Assembly (NCBI GenBank): GCA_023101885.1
Contig: JALPQD010000026.1
Coordinates: 10,912,153 to 10,976,152 of the forward strand
Direction of reading: 5' to 3'
Length of the DNA: 64,000 nt
From: Typhlomys cinereus
Lineage: Eukaryota > Chordata > Mammalia > Rodentia > Platacanthomyidae
Shown: piece by piece, positions 22,045 through 34,394 of the stretch
How positions within the stretch are numbered: the first letter of the stretch is position 1
How the letters are laid out: every line of letters begins with the position of its first letter
Program-made: the position numbers and the translations under genes
Notes under the pieces: generated by a model
Seen by the model: only the letters and a program-made list of their open reading frames with translations
Databases searched by the model: none
Told to the model about the DNA's origin: nothing

Positions 22045-22650
22045 ACCTACTCTTCAGGGACTAGAAGATAGTTCAGTCGGCAACATACTTGTCATGTGAG
22101 TGTAAGAACCTGAGTCTATGTCCCCAGCATGCATGTAAAAAGATATGTGCCTATAATACCAGCATTGGGAGGCAGAGACAGAAGTATCCCTCAACTTTGC
22201 TGGCTAGCTCATCTTACAAATTGGTGAGCTCCAGGTTCAGAGATAGACCTTGTATCAAAAAATATAAGGTGGACTGGGGAGATGTGTCAGGAGTTAAGCC
22301 TTTGCCTCACAAGCAAAAGGACCTGAGTTTGGATCCCAGACCCTATCTAAAAATGCCAGGAGGAAATGACAGTGATTTGCACTTCCGGCCATGGAAGGTA
22401 GAGCATGGGTAAGCCCGGAGCAAAGCAAAAAAGGAAGTAAAAGCAAACCAAGGATATTCCCGAAAACACTTTTGAACCTCCACAGGCACACACAGTACCC
22501 TCTGATATGCATATACATGATGCACAAAAAAAATATGGTGAGAAGTAATAGAGGAAGCCACGTACTCTCAACTTCTGACCTACACATGCATATACATGCT
22601 CCACATACTTGCACATACACATGGACAAATATCAAGTATATCACATATGC
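22045..22650 (+). mobile_element. B4-like SINE split by another SINE
   Basis: The left part at 22045-22271 has GGACTAGAAGATAGTTCAGT, ACCTGAGTCTATGTCCCCAG and CCAGCATTGGGAGGCAGAGA. The right part from 22541 has TCTCAACTTCTGACCTACAC and CA-rich sequence. It is interrupted at 22272-22525. Confidence 0.72.
22272..22525 (+). mobile_element. Older B2-superfamily SINE inside a B4-like SINE
   Basis: The head GACTGGGGAGATGTGTCAGG, GTTAAGCCTTTGCCTC and a B box TGAGTTTGGATCCC show tRNA origin. Several substitutions and a different 3' half (CCTCCACAGGCACACAC) mark an older subfamily. The duplication AAAAAATATAAGGTG (22257-22271) matches AAAAAAAATATGGTG at 22526-22540. Confidence 0.8.
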
Positions 22651-24929
22651 TAAATAAACAGAAAATTTTTAAGTGTCTATCACATTGTCTGGCACATAAT
22701 AGATGTTTGAAAAATTGCTGTTTTCAAATTGTCTTTCAAACATTCTTAAAGACCTTTTAAGTACTTTTCACCATGAGATTAATGCTATTCAATACAGGTA
22801 ATTCTTAGCCTTAAAGAATGCAAAAGACTTTGACATACCCCCCAAACCCGGTCAATAGCAATCACTAAATACAATCTATCTGAGATATGTAAATTTCAGA
22901 ATAATGACATCTCACTCAGTCAGCATGCAAGAATAAGGAACAGTGTAAGCATTCCTTCTGCTCTGTGATCTCAATTACTGACTACCACCAGGTAGCAAGC
23001 TGGCAGGCTTTGGAGGCATATGGAACAGTAGATCTAATAACTTCCTCCATGGGGGTCTCAGTTACCTCATACATTGTTCTCTCCATACATCACCACACCT
23101 TGATTGGGATTTTTGGTTTCTATGTGAAGGAGGGTAGGGAACACCCACACTCCAAGGTTGAAAAAAGCACCAGTCAGTCCATTCGGGACAATGGGCAAGC
23201 AGTCCAGTAGGTGAAAGGCCACATACTTTTTCGTGGTTAAAGAGTTCACCATCTCTAAGACACTCAACAAGAGGGATCCTCAAATCATGAAGAATTACTA
23301 AATGCATACCAAATGGCTATTTTTAGAACTTTCAGATGCATGTTATTTCCAAAGGAGGAAGTGGTCACTTCTCCTGAGGATGTGGTCATTGAACTGAGTC
23401 TTGAAAGATGAAGTCATGTGGACGAGGGAAGGGCTGGGTATTCTAGGCAAGACAAGCCCATGCTCAAAGGCCTCAAGCTTCTCTTGATCCCATTTTCCCT
23501 ATCCTCTCCAGAGATAAACCCTGCTCTGCATCTCTGAGGACTTCTAGCATGCATTGACCTGCCACAGTCCAAATTCCCAGGGCAGGAGACTAATCTTTTA
23601 TAAAAGGGTACAGCTAGCCTTTGAAGACAGAGAATGGATCTATAAATGTTCAGAAGAAACTGAGCAATGGGGTGGATTCATCTCAGCATGCCTCTGCCTG
23701 CGTCTCTTTTAGATCAACTGAATCCTCTAGGAGGAAATTTTACTTCTTAGGTACCATGAGGAACCCAGTTAATGAGATGGGTGTCCAGATACCTGAGTAC
23801 ATTCTCTCTAAGTCTGCTTTCGGAGCCCTTACTTTATCTCATTATTTTCTCTATCCTCAAGAGAAGCCTTGCTATTCACTTTGTTTTTAATTCATTTGAA
23901 TAATATATATCTAGCTCTCGGTATGTGTTGGACACTGTTCTGGGTGCAAAAGAAGGCTATAGGGAACACACTCCTGGTATTTTGTTCTCATGAGGTTTAC
24001 AGGCCAATACCAGAGATAGAAACTTATCAAATTATCTTATATACACAGATGCATGTCATAAAAGTCTACAAGCATAGACACTATTTTATTTTCTGATAAA
24101 TTGAAGGTTTTTATATTATATACATTTGTCTAAGTTTCCAGACTTTATGGATCCCCTGTATAGTAGCAGACTATGTAGAGTAAAAGCCTGAATCATTAAA
24201 GATTGAGTTTTAGTGTGGGCAAGAGATTTGTCCATAGAAGCATGGATAGTTATTAGCAGAACTGGGAGAAACCTAGGTCCTTGCTTTCAATTCTCGACTT
24301 GGAGCTCAAACTATAAATTAATGAATAAAAGTAGAAGCCTACGAAATGAGAATCATATATGTTGGGAGTCACAGTACTTCTGCCAAGACCCCATTCCTCT
24401 GGCTTGGGAACCAGATGCCTCTCTGTCCACAGTCTTTGAAAGGCCAGACTCCAACCCCTATATGTTTGGGTCAAATCTTTGGTCATGGCTCTGGTACCAA
24501 CCTGTCCCTGGGGCTTAGCTTAAATCATTGGTGTTTGTTCTGTGCTAGAAGAAATGGAGGCTGCTGAGTGAGCATTTAGCATGACTTTTTAAGACTGCTT
24601 TTTCTTGCCAGGAAAATCTACCCTGCTTCCTCTCACCAGTTTTCCCCCAGAGCAGGATATAAATTATTTTAACTATCTTTACTTAAAAGCCAACAACCTG
24701 TAAAAGAAAGCTGGTCGCCTTCTGTGTTTTTCTAACTGCTTACAAAGCAAAGGGCAGAGCCCCCACAGTAATAAAAATGTCATAGATGAGAGGGAAAATG
24801 TAGACAGTCTTTGGGACAAAGGCCACAATAGTCTTCACCACTGAAGAGAAGATTCCAAGATAAAGAATGTGTGCATATGTGCATGCATGCATGCATGGGG
24901 GGGTGCATGCATGCACAGTGGCAGCAGTT
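22651..24929. other. Intron sequence, no gene seen
   Basis: 23900-24090 (GTATGTGTTGGACACTGTTC, then ATGAGGTTTACAGGCCAAT) resembles an ancient repeat. A GCAT-repeat hairpin lies at 24879-24916. The rest appears unique. Confidence 0.5.
24879..24916. repeat. (GCAT)n inverted repeat with a G7 loop
   Basis: TGCATGCATGCATGCAT, then seven G, then TGCATGCATGCAC. The arms are self-complementary alternating purine-pyrimidine DNA. Confidence 0.9.
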
Positions 24930-25345
24930 ACTGGTATCAACTTGGCAATTGAAGGTTAGAACTCTGGACCGTTTTGTAAGCAATTAGTAGTTGAGTTAAG
25001 CCCTGAGCAATCCTCAAGAGATTGTCTAATTGATGGGGGGGGGAGACACAGCCCCAGCGGGTGGGACCATTCCCTGAGCAGGTGCATAAAATGAGGGAGC
25101 TGATTAAGGAACTTGACATTCTTCAGCATACTTGGGCGGATATGTGTCCAACACGGGAATTTTGCTGCTCTCTAAACAATCCTGTGGATAGAGTGTGACC
25201 AGTTCCCTCGCCTCCTGATATTGTGTGGACTCTCCCACCAAGCTGAATTAAGAACTTTAACTGGGCAATTGTAAACCAAGAATAAAATCCTTCATTCCCT
25301 CTTAAGCTGTTTTATCATTAATTTATTGGCAACCTTGCAGAATAG
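24930..25345 (+). mobile_element. LTR of the local TCAACTTGACAATTGAAGG family
   Basis: TATCAACTTGGCAATTGAAG, TTGTCTAATTGATGGGGG, GCGGGTGGGACCATTCCCTG, CAGTTCCCTCGCC and AGAATAAAATCCTTC occur in the same order as in the copies at 12, 15.5 and 52.9 kb. The ends are approximate. Confidence 0.78.
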
Positions 25346-25442
25346 CTGCTGCATATACTATATCATATTTTATATATTATATTAATTATACATTATAATA
25401 CATAATTACATGTAATGATAGATAACACAGCCTTTCTCGGAA
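25346..25442. repeat. AT-rich (TATA/TAAT) low-complexity tract
   Basis: 25350-25425 is almost entirely A and T with overlapping palindromes such as TATATTATATTAATTATA. Confidence 0.85.
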
Positions 25443-25862
25443 AACTTGGTGTATTAATTATTTTTCTTCTTGCTGTGACAAAATGCCTGTAAAAAGCACC
25501 CTAAAGGAGAAGGGATTATTTTGGCTCATGGTCGGAGGACACATTCCCTCAGTGGAGAAGACATGGCAGAGGCTGTGCGTAAGTCACTCACAGTCAGGAA
25601 GCAGAGAGTGATGGATACAGGTGCTTGGCGTCCTCTCTCCTTCTCATTTAGTCCCATTCCCCGGGCCACAGTTGGTGCTGCCCATATTCTGGATAGATCT
25701 CCCCACCTCGGTTAAACCTATCTGGAGACACCCTCGCAGATTGCATCAAGTTCACCATAAAGCCCATCACAAATCCACCTCTTAATTTAACACTAAGACA
25801 CATCACTTTTAAATCATAGTGTTTTGTCCCCAACTGCCACAGGATTACGGCCATCTCCTAAT
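25443..25862 (-). mobile_element. 3' LTR of a MaLR element
   Basis: CTTGCTGTGACAAAATGCCT, GGAGAAGGGATTATTTTGGC, CAGTCAGGAAGCAGAGAGTG and CTCCCCACCTCGGTTAAACC are reverse-oriented MaLR LTR features. It is the partner of the LTR at 28926-29395. Confidence 0.75.
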
Positions 25863-25964
25863 GCAACATGCACTTATTTCAACCTCAGAAGATCCTTATA
25901 GCCAGCAATGGTACAAACACTGTTTAAAAAGTCTATAGTCTCTTCTGAGAATCAAGACAATTTC

Positions 25965-27655
25965 TTTTTTTTATTATTAATACATTTTTATTATTATTTC
26001 AGCTCATACAAACTTAATAGGTATACCAGTTCCCTCCCTCCCTCCTCCTCTCCCCGTACCCTCTGCTCCCCCTCCCCACCCCCCTCCCTCCCCATCCCCC
26101 AGTGCCTCCCGCCCCAATTCCCAGAGAGTCCTTTCTTGTGCATGCCTGATTTTCCTCTGGGCCCTCCTCTCCGATGACGTACAAGGACCCAGTGGCCTTT
26201 CCTTGAACCCTTTCCCGTGTTCCCCTTAGGTATAGGAACACTGCTGTGGCTGCCAATCCTTTGCCTCCAAGGATCTTGGTGCCTTTAGCAGATGCTAGAC
26301 TTTGTGAGGTCAACAGTGTGTTGGACAATGCGCAGGGCATGCAAAGTCCAATTATGATTGCTTCAGCCCTAACTAGTATGGAGTATCTTACATATCATTG
26401 CTCCTCCCATCCTTTTGCTCTCACACTCTTACGGCCCCCTCTTCCGCAAATTTCCCTGATCTTCAAGATGGGGAGAGATTAAGCTGGCCTAGTTCTAGGT
26501 GGTTGATATAGAGTCTCTGAAGTTCTGGATTGTGGTTTGTTGATTTTCTTTTGCAGTTATGCTACTCCTGCAATGCCCTTCACTCCATCCTGGTGGGCAT
26601 TGTATGTTACCCCCTGGCCAGAGACAAAAAGCTGTTAAACTAAAGTCTTGTGATAAAAGCACATTCAAAGGTAGATGTAATAAAAGTGGGAAACCACAGT
26701 GAGGGAGGGATCTATCACCCATTTGCAAAATGGTTACTTTTTATCTGCCAGACTATATGCCCTCCTCTTCTGGTGAGATCATACCCCCTCAGTAGTAAAT
26801 GATCAGGAACAAAAGTCCGTGAACTTAATCAGATGTCTCATTACTTATTTGGGTCCTTAATGGAGGCCTGTTTTCTCTGCTGTAACATGGTCCCTTCTCT
26901 CCTTGTTTCTGGTGTGGCCCTCCTACCCCATCCCTCCTGTTCATAATCCTTGGAATTACTGTCTCTAGGTGGGCTGGGTGGATTTGGTACTAGGAGCCAC
27001 CTATTAGGGAGTACATACGGCGCTTAATTTTCTGGGTCTGGGATACTTCACTTAATATAATTGTTTCTAATGACATCCATTTCCTGGCAAATTCCAGTAA
27101 TTCATCATTTTTGATGGCTGAGTAGTACTCCATTGTATAGATGTACCACTGTTTCCTTATCCACTCGTCAACTGTTGGACATTTGGGCTGATTCCATGAC
27201 TTTGCTATTGCAAACAGTGCTGCTATGAACATGGTCGTGCTTGTGCTATCGAGGTGAACCTCTGCTGTATGGGGGGTTATTCCCAAAAGTGGAATAGCAG
27301 GGTCATATGGCATTTCAATCTTTAATTTCTTTAAGAATCTCCAGACGGCTCGCCAGAGTGGCTGTATGAGCCTGCATTCCCACCAGCAATGTAGGAGAGT
27401 TCCCCTCTCTCCACATCCTCTCCAACATTTGTTGTTGTTTGTATTGTGGATTTTTGCCATCCTGACCAGGGTGAGATGATATCTCAGGGAAGTTTTGATT
27501 TGCATTTCCCTGATGGCTAAGGAAGTGGAGCATTTTTTCAGATATTTGTTAGACATTTTAATTTCATCCCTGGTAAAGTTTCTTTTAAATTCCAGGGCCC
27601 ATTTCTTAATTGGGCCATTGGTTTCCTTGGTGTTTAGTTTTCTAAGTTCTTTGTG
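25965..27655 (-). mobile_element. 5'-truncated LINE-1: ORF2 C-terminus plus 3' UTR
   Basis: The T-rich end at 25965-25990 is the L1 poly(A) in minus orientation. The 3' UTR (25990-26985) has a homologue at 7843-8370, and the ORF2 remnant follows. It lies within a MaLR internal region, so it inserted later. No clear target duplication was found. Confidence 0.92.
26990..27556 (-). pseudogene. LINE-1 ORF2 C-terminal fragment
   Basis: L1 ORF2 encodes endonuclease, reverse transcriptase and a Cys-rich C-terminus. Only the last part is here, 188 codons open from an internal Met. Recognisable pieces are [18 protein letters not shown], the Cys-rich block [62 protein letters not shown] and a natural terminus YSLIGGS. 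L1 similarity continues upstream to about 27655, then stops, so endonuclease and reverse transcriptase are missing. The open frame over 567 bases suggests a fairly young copy. It cannot be autonomous. Confidence 0.95.
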
Positions 27656-28925
27656 CTACGAGCCCCTGTAAACGAAGAAAAGTTGCATAGTTTTAATATG
27701 TAATAACATAGAATAAACACTCCAAAAGGGATGAATTGAGGTATAAAAAGGAAGACTGACCATAAGCAATGCAGAAACCCTGCAGGGCAAACACCAAGTA
27801 CTGCAGCTCCCTATTGGGCACTTGGAGCCTGTGATCTGGGCTCCAGTGGCCTTGAGCAGTTGTTAGTGTATCTCTGTTGCCTAGAGCACATGTGGTCTCT
27901 TTATTAGTCTGACTCCACTCCATTCCTACAGGATTCTCTAGCAGACACCCCACAGTCCTGGTATTTCCTATATCCTGGTGTCTCCGCTGTAACTTCGGGC
28001 CTCCGTAAAGGGAATACACCTCTGCCATGCATTGACTGGCTTCAGCAACTTTCTGAAACCTCGCAATACTTCACAACTCCTTCATTCTTGCGAGTCTCAT
28101 GCCTGAAAAAACAGCCTTATAGAAGCAATATTGCCAAGTTTGCTGCGAGGCTGAGCTGCAGCCTGAACCCACTGACCCACAGTTGCAACAGTCTCTGTGT
28201 GCCTTTGAGGATGACCCTGAGGAAATGCCCCCTTTCCTCCAGCCTTCCATTCTGGAATAGGGAATTCCCATGAAGGCATTCTCAGTGTAGGCCTCATCCC
28301 TACAAGTGAATTTGTTGTTCCATCAGTAAGCACCTTTAGTAGGCAGGGTCTTATGTTCAGAGCCCCTTCTTTCTTCATTGCCCTAGGGCAGAGAATGAGA
28401 TTTCTTCTTAATAGTGTCAATATTTTTGAACAACTACTGCTGTTTTTTCTGCACCTTTTTTTTTTTTTTTGCAATTTTGAAGTGGTTGGTGCTCCTTTTC
28501 CCATCAAACTATTAGTTTTTCATGTCTCTGTGTTCTCCTTGCTACTTGCTGTCACCGCAGACCTGAATAAGAGCAGTGAGCAGTAGCCCTGCCTGGATGC
28601 CATCCTGTCTTGAAATCGCCACTGCCAAACAATTCCGTCCAATGCCTTTAGTTCGACCTTACTCAAGTTCTCGGGACACAGGCAGAATGAAGCCATATTC
28701 TTTACCAGAATGCAACATGAACGGCTGCTAGCCCAATTCCTGATAGAATCTCTAGTCCTCCCTGAAACCTCATGGCACATGTGTCTACTGTCTGTATTTT
28801 TCATGACATTGTGATCTTCCAAACTCCCACAAAGCAGCGTTCTAAAGCTTTCCAGACTCTACTACATAAGAATCACATGGTCAGGTTTATCACAACAATG
28901 GTCCCATTCTTTGGTAGAAACTTTA

Positions 28926-29395
28926 TGTATTTCTTACTTTTCTCATTGCTGTGGCAAAATACATGGCTCAAACGAGGAAGGGGGAGGATATATTTTGCTT
29001 CACAGTTTAAGGAACAGTCCATCATGAAAGAGAAGAAGGCATGGTGGTGGGAACGTGAGGCAGCTGGTTGCAATATGTCCAGTTGGAAAGAAATGAAAGC
29101 TGGCACTAGCTTTACTTCCTCTTTTTCATATTGTCCAGAACCCCAGAGCATGGAATGGTGCTGCCCTCATTCAGAGTGGTCTTCCTAACACAGTTAAACT
29201 TCTCTAGAGATGCCCTCACAGACCCCCTCCCCCAGAAGTCTCTCTCCTCAATGACTCCAAATCCCATCACATTCACAATGAAGATTAACAGTCACACCTG
29301 CTCCAATGAGGAAAGCACAGTCAAGTCCCATGTGAATCCCAGTCTAATGGAAGGGGTACAGTCACCCTGACTCAAAGATTTTCCTAAGAAGCAAC
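28926..29395 (-). mobile_element. 5' LTR of the MaLR element
   Basis: CATTGCTGTGGCAAAATACA, TTTAAGGAACAGTCCATCAT, GAGCATGGAATGGTGCTGCC and GTTAAACTTCTCTAGAGATG give the reverse-oriented MaLR LTR layout. It is similar to but clearly diverged from its partner at 25443-25862, so the insertion is old. Confidence 0.75.
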
Positions 29396-29679
29396 TTGGA
29401 TATCACACCAAAGATAGGTATGAGGAAGGAACCTGAAACCTTGCATCCTTACTCCAGTGTGGGAAGAGGATGGAGAGCAGACGGAAAGGTCTGTATTTGC
29501 CACACAGGTACTAGCCTGTAAACAGTCCTAAGCCAGAGAGAGGTGACAGAGGTCCACAAAGCCAAGGATAGGTGACAGAGCCGGCAGTCCTGGAACATAA
29601 GCATGAAAGAAGGCAGGAGCTCCGAGGAGACTCTTGGGGTCAGAAGTCGAGAAGCTTTGGAATTGAAGAACTCTGCTTC

Positions 29680-29785
29680 TTTTGATTTGCAGAAGAGGAA
29701 ACTCAGGACATGGGAAATAGCCCGCTCAGGGTCACACAACCAGAAACTGACACCCAAGACTTCTGAGCCCAGCCCACTACCTCTA
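29680..29785 (-). mobile_element. MIR SINE relic
   Basis: TTTGCAGAAGAGGAAACTCA, then CAGGGTCACACAACCAGAAA, then CTTCTGAGCCCAGCCCACT match the reverse complement of the MIR core. Confidence 0.7.
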
Positions 29786-30516
29786 CCACCCGACTCAATA
29801 CAACCCGACCCAAGTCTTGGAGGCAGAAGAGTCAGCCAATTAAAATATGCAGTTTTTAAAATGTCAGTTCAGGACATTGTATTAACATAATCCCCAGGTG
29901 TAGGCATTAACATTACTGTTCCCGAACACTGCCTGGCAAAACTTGCTGACATGTCTAAAAATCGAAAATGTTATTACTACCTGAGGTGGCAGGGAGACAC
30001 CCTAGGAACACAGGGAGGTGAGAGGAAAGGTGGGTGTAGGCTGAGGGTAGTGGGGCGAGTCTCAACATCACAGGCTGCACAGACGAAGGCTTCAGAGCAA
30101 AGGAAAACTGCAGGGGTTTTTCTCATGGAGAAGAAGGTCAACCTCCTGGCAGAAAGGAAGCATTTCAGTTGTGGAAATCACAGTTAAGTTCGTATTATGT
30201 GCGAGAGACATGCGTTCTGACTCAGACTCCGTTCTTGAGGGGCAACCTCAGAAAGACCCCTTTCCCTCTGTAATCTTCGACTTTCCTTATGTTTAAAATA
30301 AGTGTGTGGAGTTAGATCATCCCCAGAGCTCCTAAAACTCTGACTCTGACATTCTCTTTGTTCAACCTAGTGTGGCTTCTTTAAGATGCCAACACAGTCC
30401 CCGAGGCAGTGGCTCCAAATGGGACCACTTAGTGCATGCTGGTCTGCTCCCATACCCATGATTCCAAGCACACACCTGCATGCATAACACTCAATTCACT
30501 CTTACCAAACAACAGT

Positions 30517-30518
<2 letters not shown>

Positions 30519-30562
<44 letters not shown>
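30519..30562. repeat. (CA)n microsatellite
   Basis: An uninterrupted AC run of about 44 bases. Confidence 0.98.
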
Positions 30563-30565
<3 letters not shown>

Positions 30566-33500
30566 AATGTGTACATACTCACAGATTCCCAATGCCTCGC
30601 CAGAGCCAAGGTCAGAAGGCGGCTGTCACCCCCGCTGACATGAATCCCTTGGATGCCATTCAGACAACCCCCAGCAGCCATTACTTTGCTATCAGTCTAT
30701 CTGCCCCATTTATAGTTGAAATAAAATGTGTCACGGCTGCTTCGCTGGAGGCCAGTGGAGACATGGAGAGAAATGGAGAAATATCGGCCCGGCTTGCATT
30801 CTGGCTCACTGGCTTGGGGGAGCTTAAGGCATAAACGAGTTTGGACTTAATTGACTTTTTTATTGGGCTTTAATTCACTGGTACTTTTCCAGAGACTGAC
30901 TCCAACAGGCAGATGCAGGGTTGAGCAGTCTCTGGGGCCGCCAGCCCTCCCTCCCCCTCCCCCTGTGTCCTCAACCCTGTTCTAAACCCCTTCTCTCTAG
31001 AGGCCCACCCTCTGCCCTACAGAACTTGAGGAAGTTAGCCATTTAGTACCCAGTTCCTTCTGCCCATCCTTCCATCTTTTGCCCCATCCCCAGCCGGCCT
31101 CTCTTATCACGACGCCTCGCTCTAGCAAGGTCATTTCTATCCAGGACAGTAGCAATAATTGAGAGCTCACTGGATGCCTGAGCAGGGCACCCTCTGAGAG
31201 ACTGGAGTCAAGTGCAGAGACAGACACATAAATCCCGCAGTACCGTAGATGCCAGTGATTAGCCCAGGAACTCGGCCCAGGGAGGCTCAGAGAGGCACCA
31301 TAAGCTGGGCAAGGCCGCCCAGAAGGGACGCCTCCTCTGCCTCTCCAGGGGAAGAATCGGCCAGGAAGGTAGCTCCTGAAAGGACATTCCAGGCAGGCCG
31401 AGCAGGAGGGCCAAGGGCCTGGAGGAAGGAGAGGCGGAGACCGTCAGTGCTGGTCTGGTACCGCGTGGCTAAGGTAGAGTTGGGTAGAGGAGGAGACTCA
31501 CAGAGGCAGCCAGGAGAAGCAGAAAAAGCCTGAGCCCAGAGGCCAAACACTCAGCTTTCTGGCCCCATCTGTGACGCTCATTAGCACAGGGCTCTAGGCA
31601 AATGGCTTTTCTTCTCTGGCTCTAGTGACTGAAAGTCACTAAGGCTCAGCCTTCTCCCCTCTTTCCCCCAACCCAGGGTCTGCTCATATTTCTCTGCTCT
31701 CTTGCGTCTGGTTTGGTGGATGCTGATTCTCAGAAAGAATCTGACTGTAGACAAAATTCACTGTTGAAACTATCAAGCTTGAGAGGCTCCGCGTCTTTCA
31801 AAACTCCACCAAGTACCCACTCAGAGCCCTTCAGGGCAGTACATTCTCCCAGCCCAGTGGAAGACGAGATCCAGAGATGGTTCTGATGGAACAGCAGGTC
31901 TGCTTCGTTTCCGAGTTTAACTTCTGGGTTCTGCCCGTTAGCATTTAGAAGACCAGCTTCAGTGGTCTGAGAGACTTCCAGAGCGGGGCATAGAAATGAG
32001 ACACGCTTGTAAGCAAGCGGGAAGGTGCTTTGTGGCACTTGAAAACCCCATGCAAATACACAAACAGTTTGTCTTTCCTGTGAGGAGCCTACATCTGCTT
32101 GTCTGGGGCAACACTCAGCTTATGCCTGCCGTTTGGTATGATGAATCAGAATGGCTCCTGCTTTTATTCCACGGTTGTCCTGTCCCTTTTCTAGGGCAGG
32201 AGTTACAGCAGAGAAACCTTGGCCTGGGTGTTGAGTCCAGCTCCATGTTGGAGAAATAACAAGCCTGGGTTTGGTCTGCTTATCCAATGGGGATTGCTGC
32301 ACCTTCCACTATTTCTCTTAGAGAAATAGTCAAGCTCGTGCATCTGTGCCTAACACACAATGTGCTCAACCCCTGGCCCTCGCCTTCTACATCTTTGGCA
32401 GACCCCATCATGCTCTGGGCATGGAGAGACAGGATCTTGGGTGAAGAAGGAATGAACGAGTCCATCAAAGCCAGGACAGACAAGAGCAGAAGTTAGGACA
32501 ATCTGCTCATCATGTCCCTCTCCTATTGACCTCCCCCGGCCCTCCCCAGACCCCCAGCTAAGTCATTCCATAGACCTTGCTAGACGGTTCTCTATTCTTC
32601 TGTTCCCTGCAGTTCACCTGGCTTCATTACCCCTTTCGTGTGTTCATGACAATGCCTCACCATGAAATCTACCATGGGACTTATCTTGTCTTCATCTCCC
32701 AAAGTCCTCACTGTTCCCTGAACCTCGGCAGTACTGTCATTTAGGATCGCATGGACCCAGGGTCCCAATATGTAAGCTAGATTCCTGCCTCTATGTATCT
32801 ATTGGAGGACTGGGTCCAGGATCATTTCTTATAGTATAAGGTCTTAAATTTCTCAGCCCAAGTTTCCCATCCCTGACATGAGCCTAACATACAAAACCAC
32901 AGTGAGGGTTCAATAGGTAACCACCTGCTGTCTTGTGCACCAATGGCCTGAGTCCAGCCTCTGGTCTTCACAATGTGGCTCAGCCCATCTTCCCTAGCTC
33001 AGGGCTCCTAGTTGGCCTCAGGATGCTGCTGTTCCCAGTGCATCTAGACACACTCTCATACCTCTGGGTCTCTGTGCATGCTGTGTCCTATGCCGTTCTC
33101 TGTTCCCGGTGGCCTGAGCTCTTCCTCCTCCACCCAGCCACAGTGAAGATCTCAACCAATCATAAATCCTTTTCTGGCCTGCGATCATCCTGCATCCCCA
33201 TAGGTCTCCCCTGTGTGTGTTGACAGTCAGTCCTCTGCTGACCACATATTTCTCTTTGCTATTACTTGCTGTAGCTGTTTATGCATTTGTTCTCCCGAAG
33301 AGGCCCTGAAGTCCCCGAGGGCAGGAATCATTTCTTATTCATCTCTATATTAAAAACTTCTGCCAGTCTCTGAGAAGTGAGGTGAAGTGAGAGAGGTAAA
33401 TTAAAATGCAGGTCATGATTTCTCATCCACGCTGCTCGAGGGACTGAGCCCACACACTGCCTGTCTCCTGTTAGGCTCACAGAGCAATGCAGACACAATG

Positions 33501-33654
33501 CAGTTTCAAAGCATTTGAATAGAGAGCCAAGCTCAGAAGGAAGGGAAACACCAGGGGCAGAAATGAGACAGTTGTGGAACCCAGAGGTCTGCAGTGGACG
33601 AGAACCACCGCCTCTCCAGGGAAGGGTTTCCCACCAAGGGTCTGGACCATGGGC

Positions 33655-34030
33655 AAGTGTGTGATGTGTACAGGTGCCTGTGCACATGTGTGCCTTTGTA
33701 AACATGTGCCTACCTGCATACATATGTGCACCTGTCTACATATGTGTGTGCCTTTGTATACATGTGCCTGTATGTGTGCATATGTATTCTCGTGACTGTG
33801 CATATTCATGTGTCTGTGTGCACAAGTGTCTGTGCCTATGTATGCACATATCTGTATGAGTGTGTGCTTGTGTGTACTCCAGTGTGCATATATATCTATA
33901 TACACATATACCTGTGTACACATATGCCCATGTGTGCATATGTGCTTCTGTATGTATGTCTATGTACATATGAGCCTATGTATCTGTATGAGCATATATC
34001 ATGTGTGAGTATATGTGCTCTGTGGTGAGT
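33655..34030. repeat. TG-rich alternating purine-pyrimidine tract
   Basis: About 375 bases of imperfect repeats of TGTGTGCCT, TGTATACATG, TGCATATGT and similar. It has long open Cys/Val/Tyr frames on + and His/Thr frames on -, all artefacts. The period is irregular (roughly 20-30 bases). Confidence 0.9.
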
Positions 34031-34394
34031 TTAGTTAAAACTCTCTTAGTGGCTACCATATGCAGCCCTTCTACTGGACACTAGGATTTGGGGACTCTGG
34101 TCCTCAATCTCCTCCCTTCACATGAATGTTGGCATGTGTCACGGAAGAAGAGACCCTCCATTGCCTGCTCCTTTCCATATTTTGCATGTAATAGCTCAGT
34201 TGATGTCATGACACCTTTAACAAGTGGATGTCATGGAAGAGTCAAGGCAACAGAGGCTAACTAAACTTCCCAAGGCAGAGACAACCAAGATGTGAAGGTT
34301 AGCAAGCTGGCTGTAAACTTGGGGGGTATAAACGCTGTAGTATATAACCTTGAACACATAGTAGATGGGTGACAATATTTGTTGAATGAAAACT
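34031..34394. other. Intron sequence, nothing clear
   Basis: 34190-34280 has a possible MIR-like segment (CTAACTAAACTTCCCAAGGC), too diverged to call. Confidence 0.35.

Larger units (their letters stand above)
25863..28925 (-). mobile_element. MaLR internal region (non-coding), split by an L1
   Basis: The left piece at 25863-25964 (GTCTATAGTCTCTTCTGAGA, ATCAAGACAATTT) and the right piece at 27656-28925 (AGCCCCTGTAAACGAAG, AATGCAGAAACCCTGCAGGG, CTTTCCAGACTCTAC) follow the layout of MaLR internal sequences between their LTRs. No open frame of note is present; MaLR elements are non-autonomous. Boundaries with the LTRs are approximate. Confidence 0.65.
29396..33654. other. Intron sequence, no gene seen
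   Basis: A MIR relic lies at 29680-29785 and a CA array at 30519-30562. A repeat-free homeobox-motif-rich stretch lies at 30630-30900, and a C-rich run at about 30945-30965. A 21-base palindrome, CTATTTCTC-TTA-GAGAAATAG, is near 32310. The rest appears unique. Confidence 0.5.

Noticed and set aside
26990..27556. 188-codon protein with clear homologues, a possible gene.
   Set aside because: It is the C-terminus of LINE-1 ORF2 in a 5'-truncated copy with its 3' UTR and poly(A), so it is a retrotransposon remnant.
33477..34028. Overlapping His/Thr and Cys/Val/Tyr frames on opposite strands that could suggest Cys- or His-rich peptides.
   Set aside because: Produced by the alternating TG-rich tract. 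Similar artefacts occur at 1503-1838 and 8454-8914.
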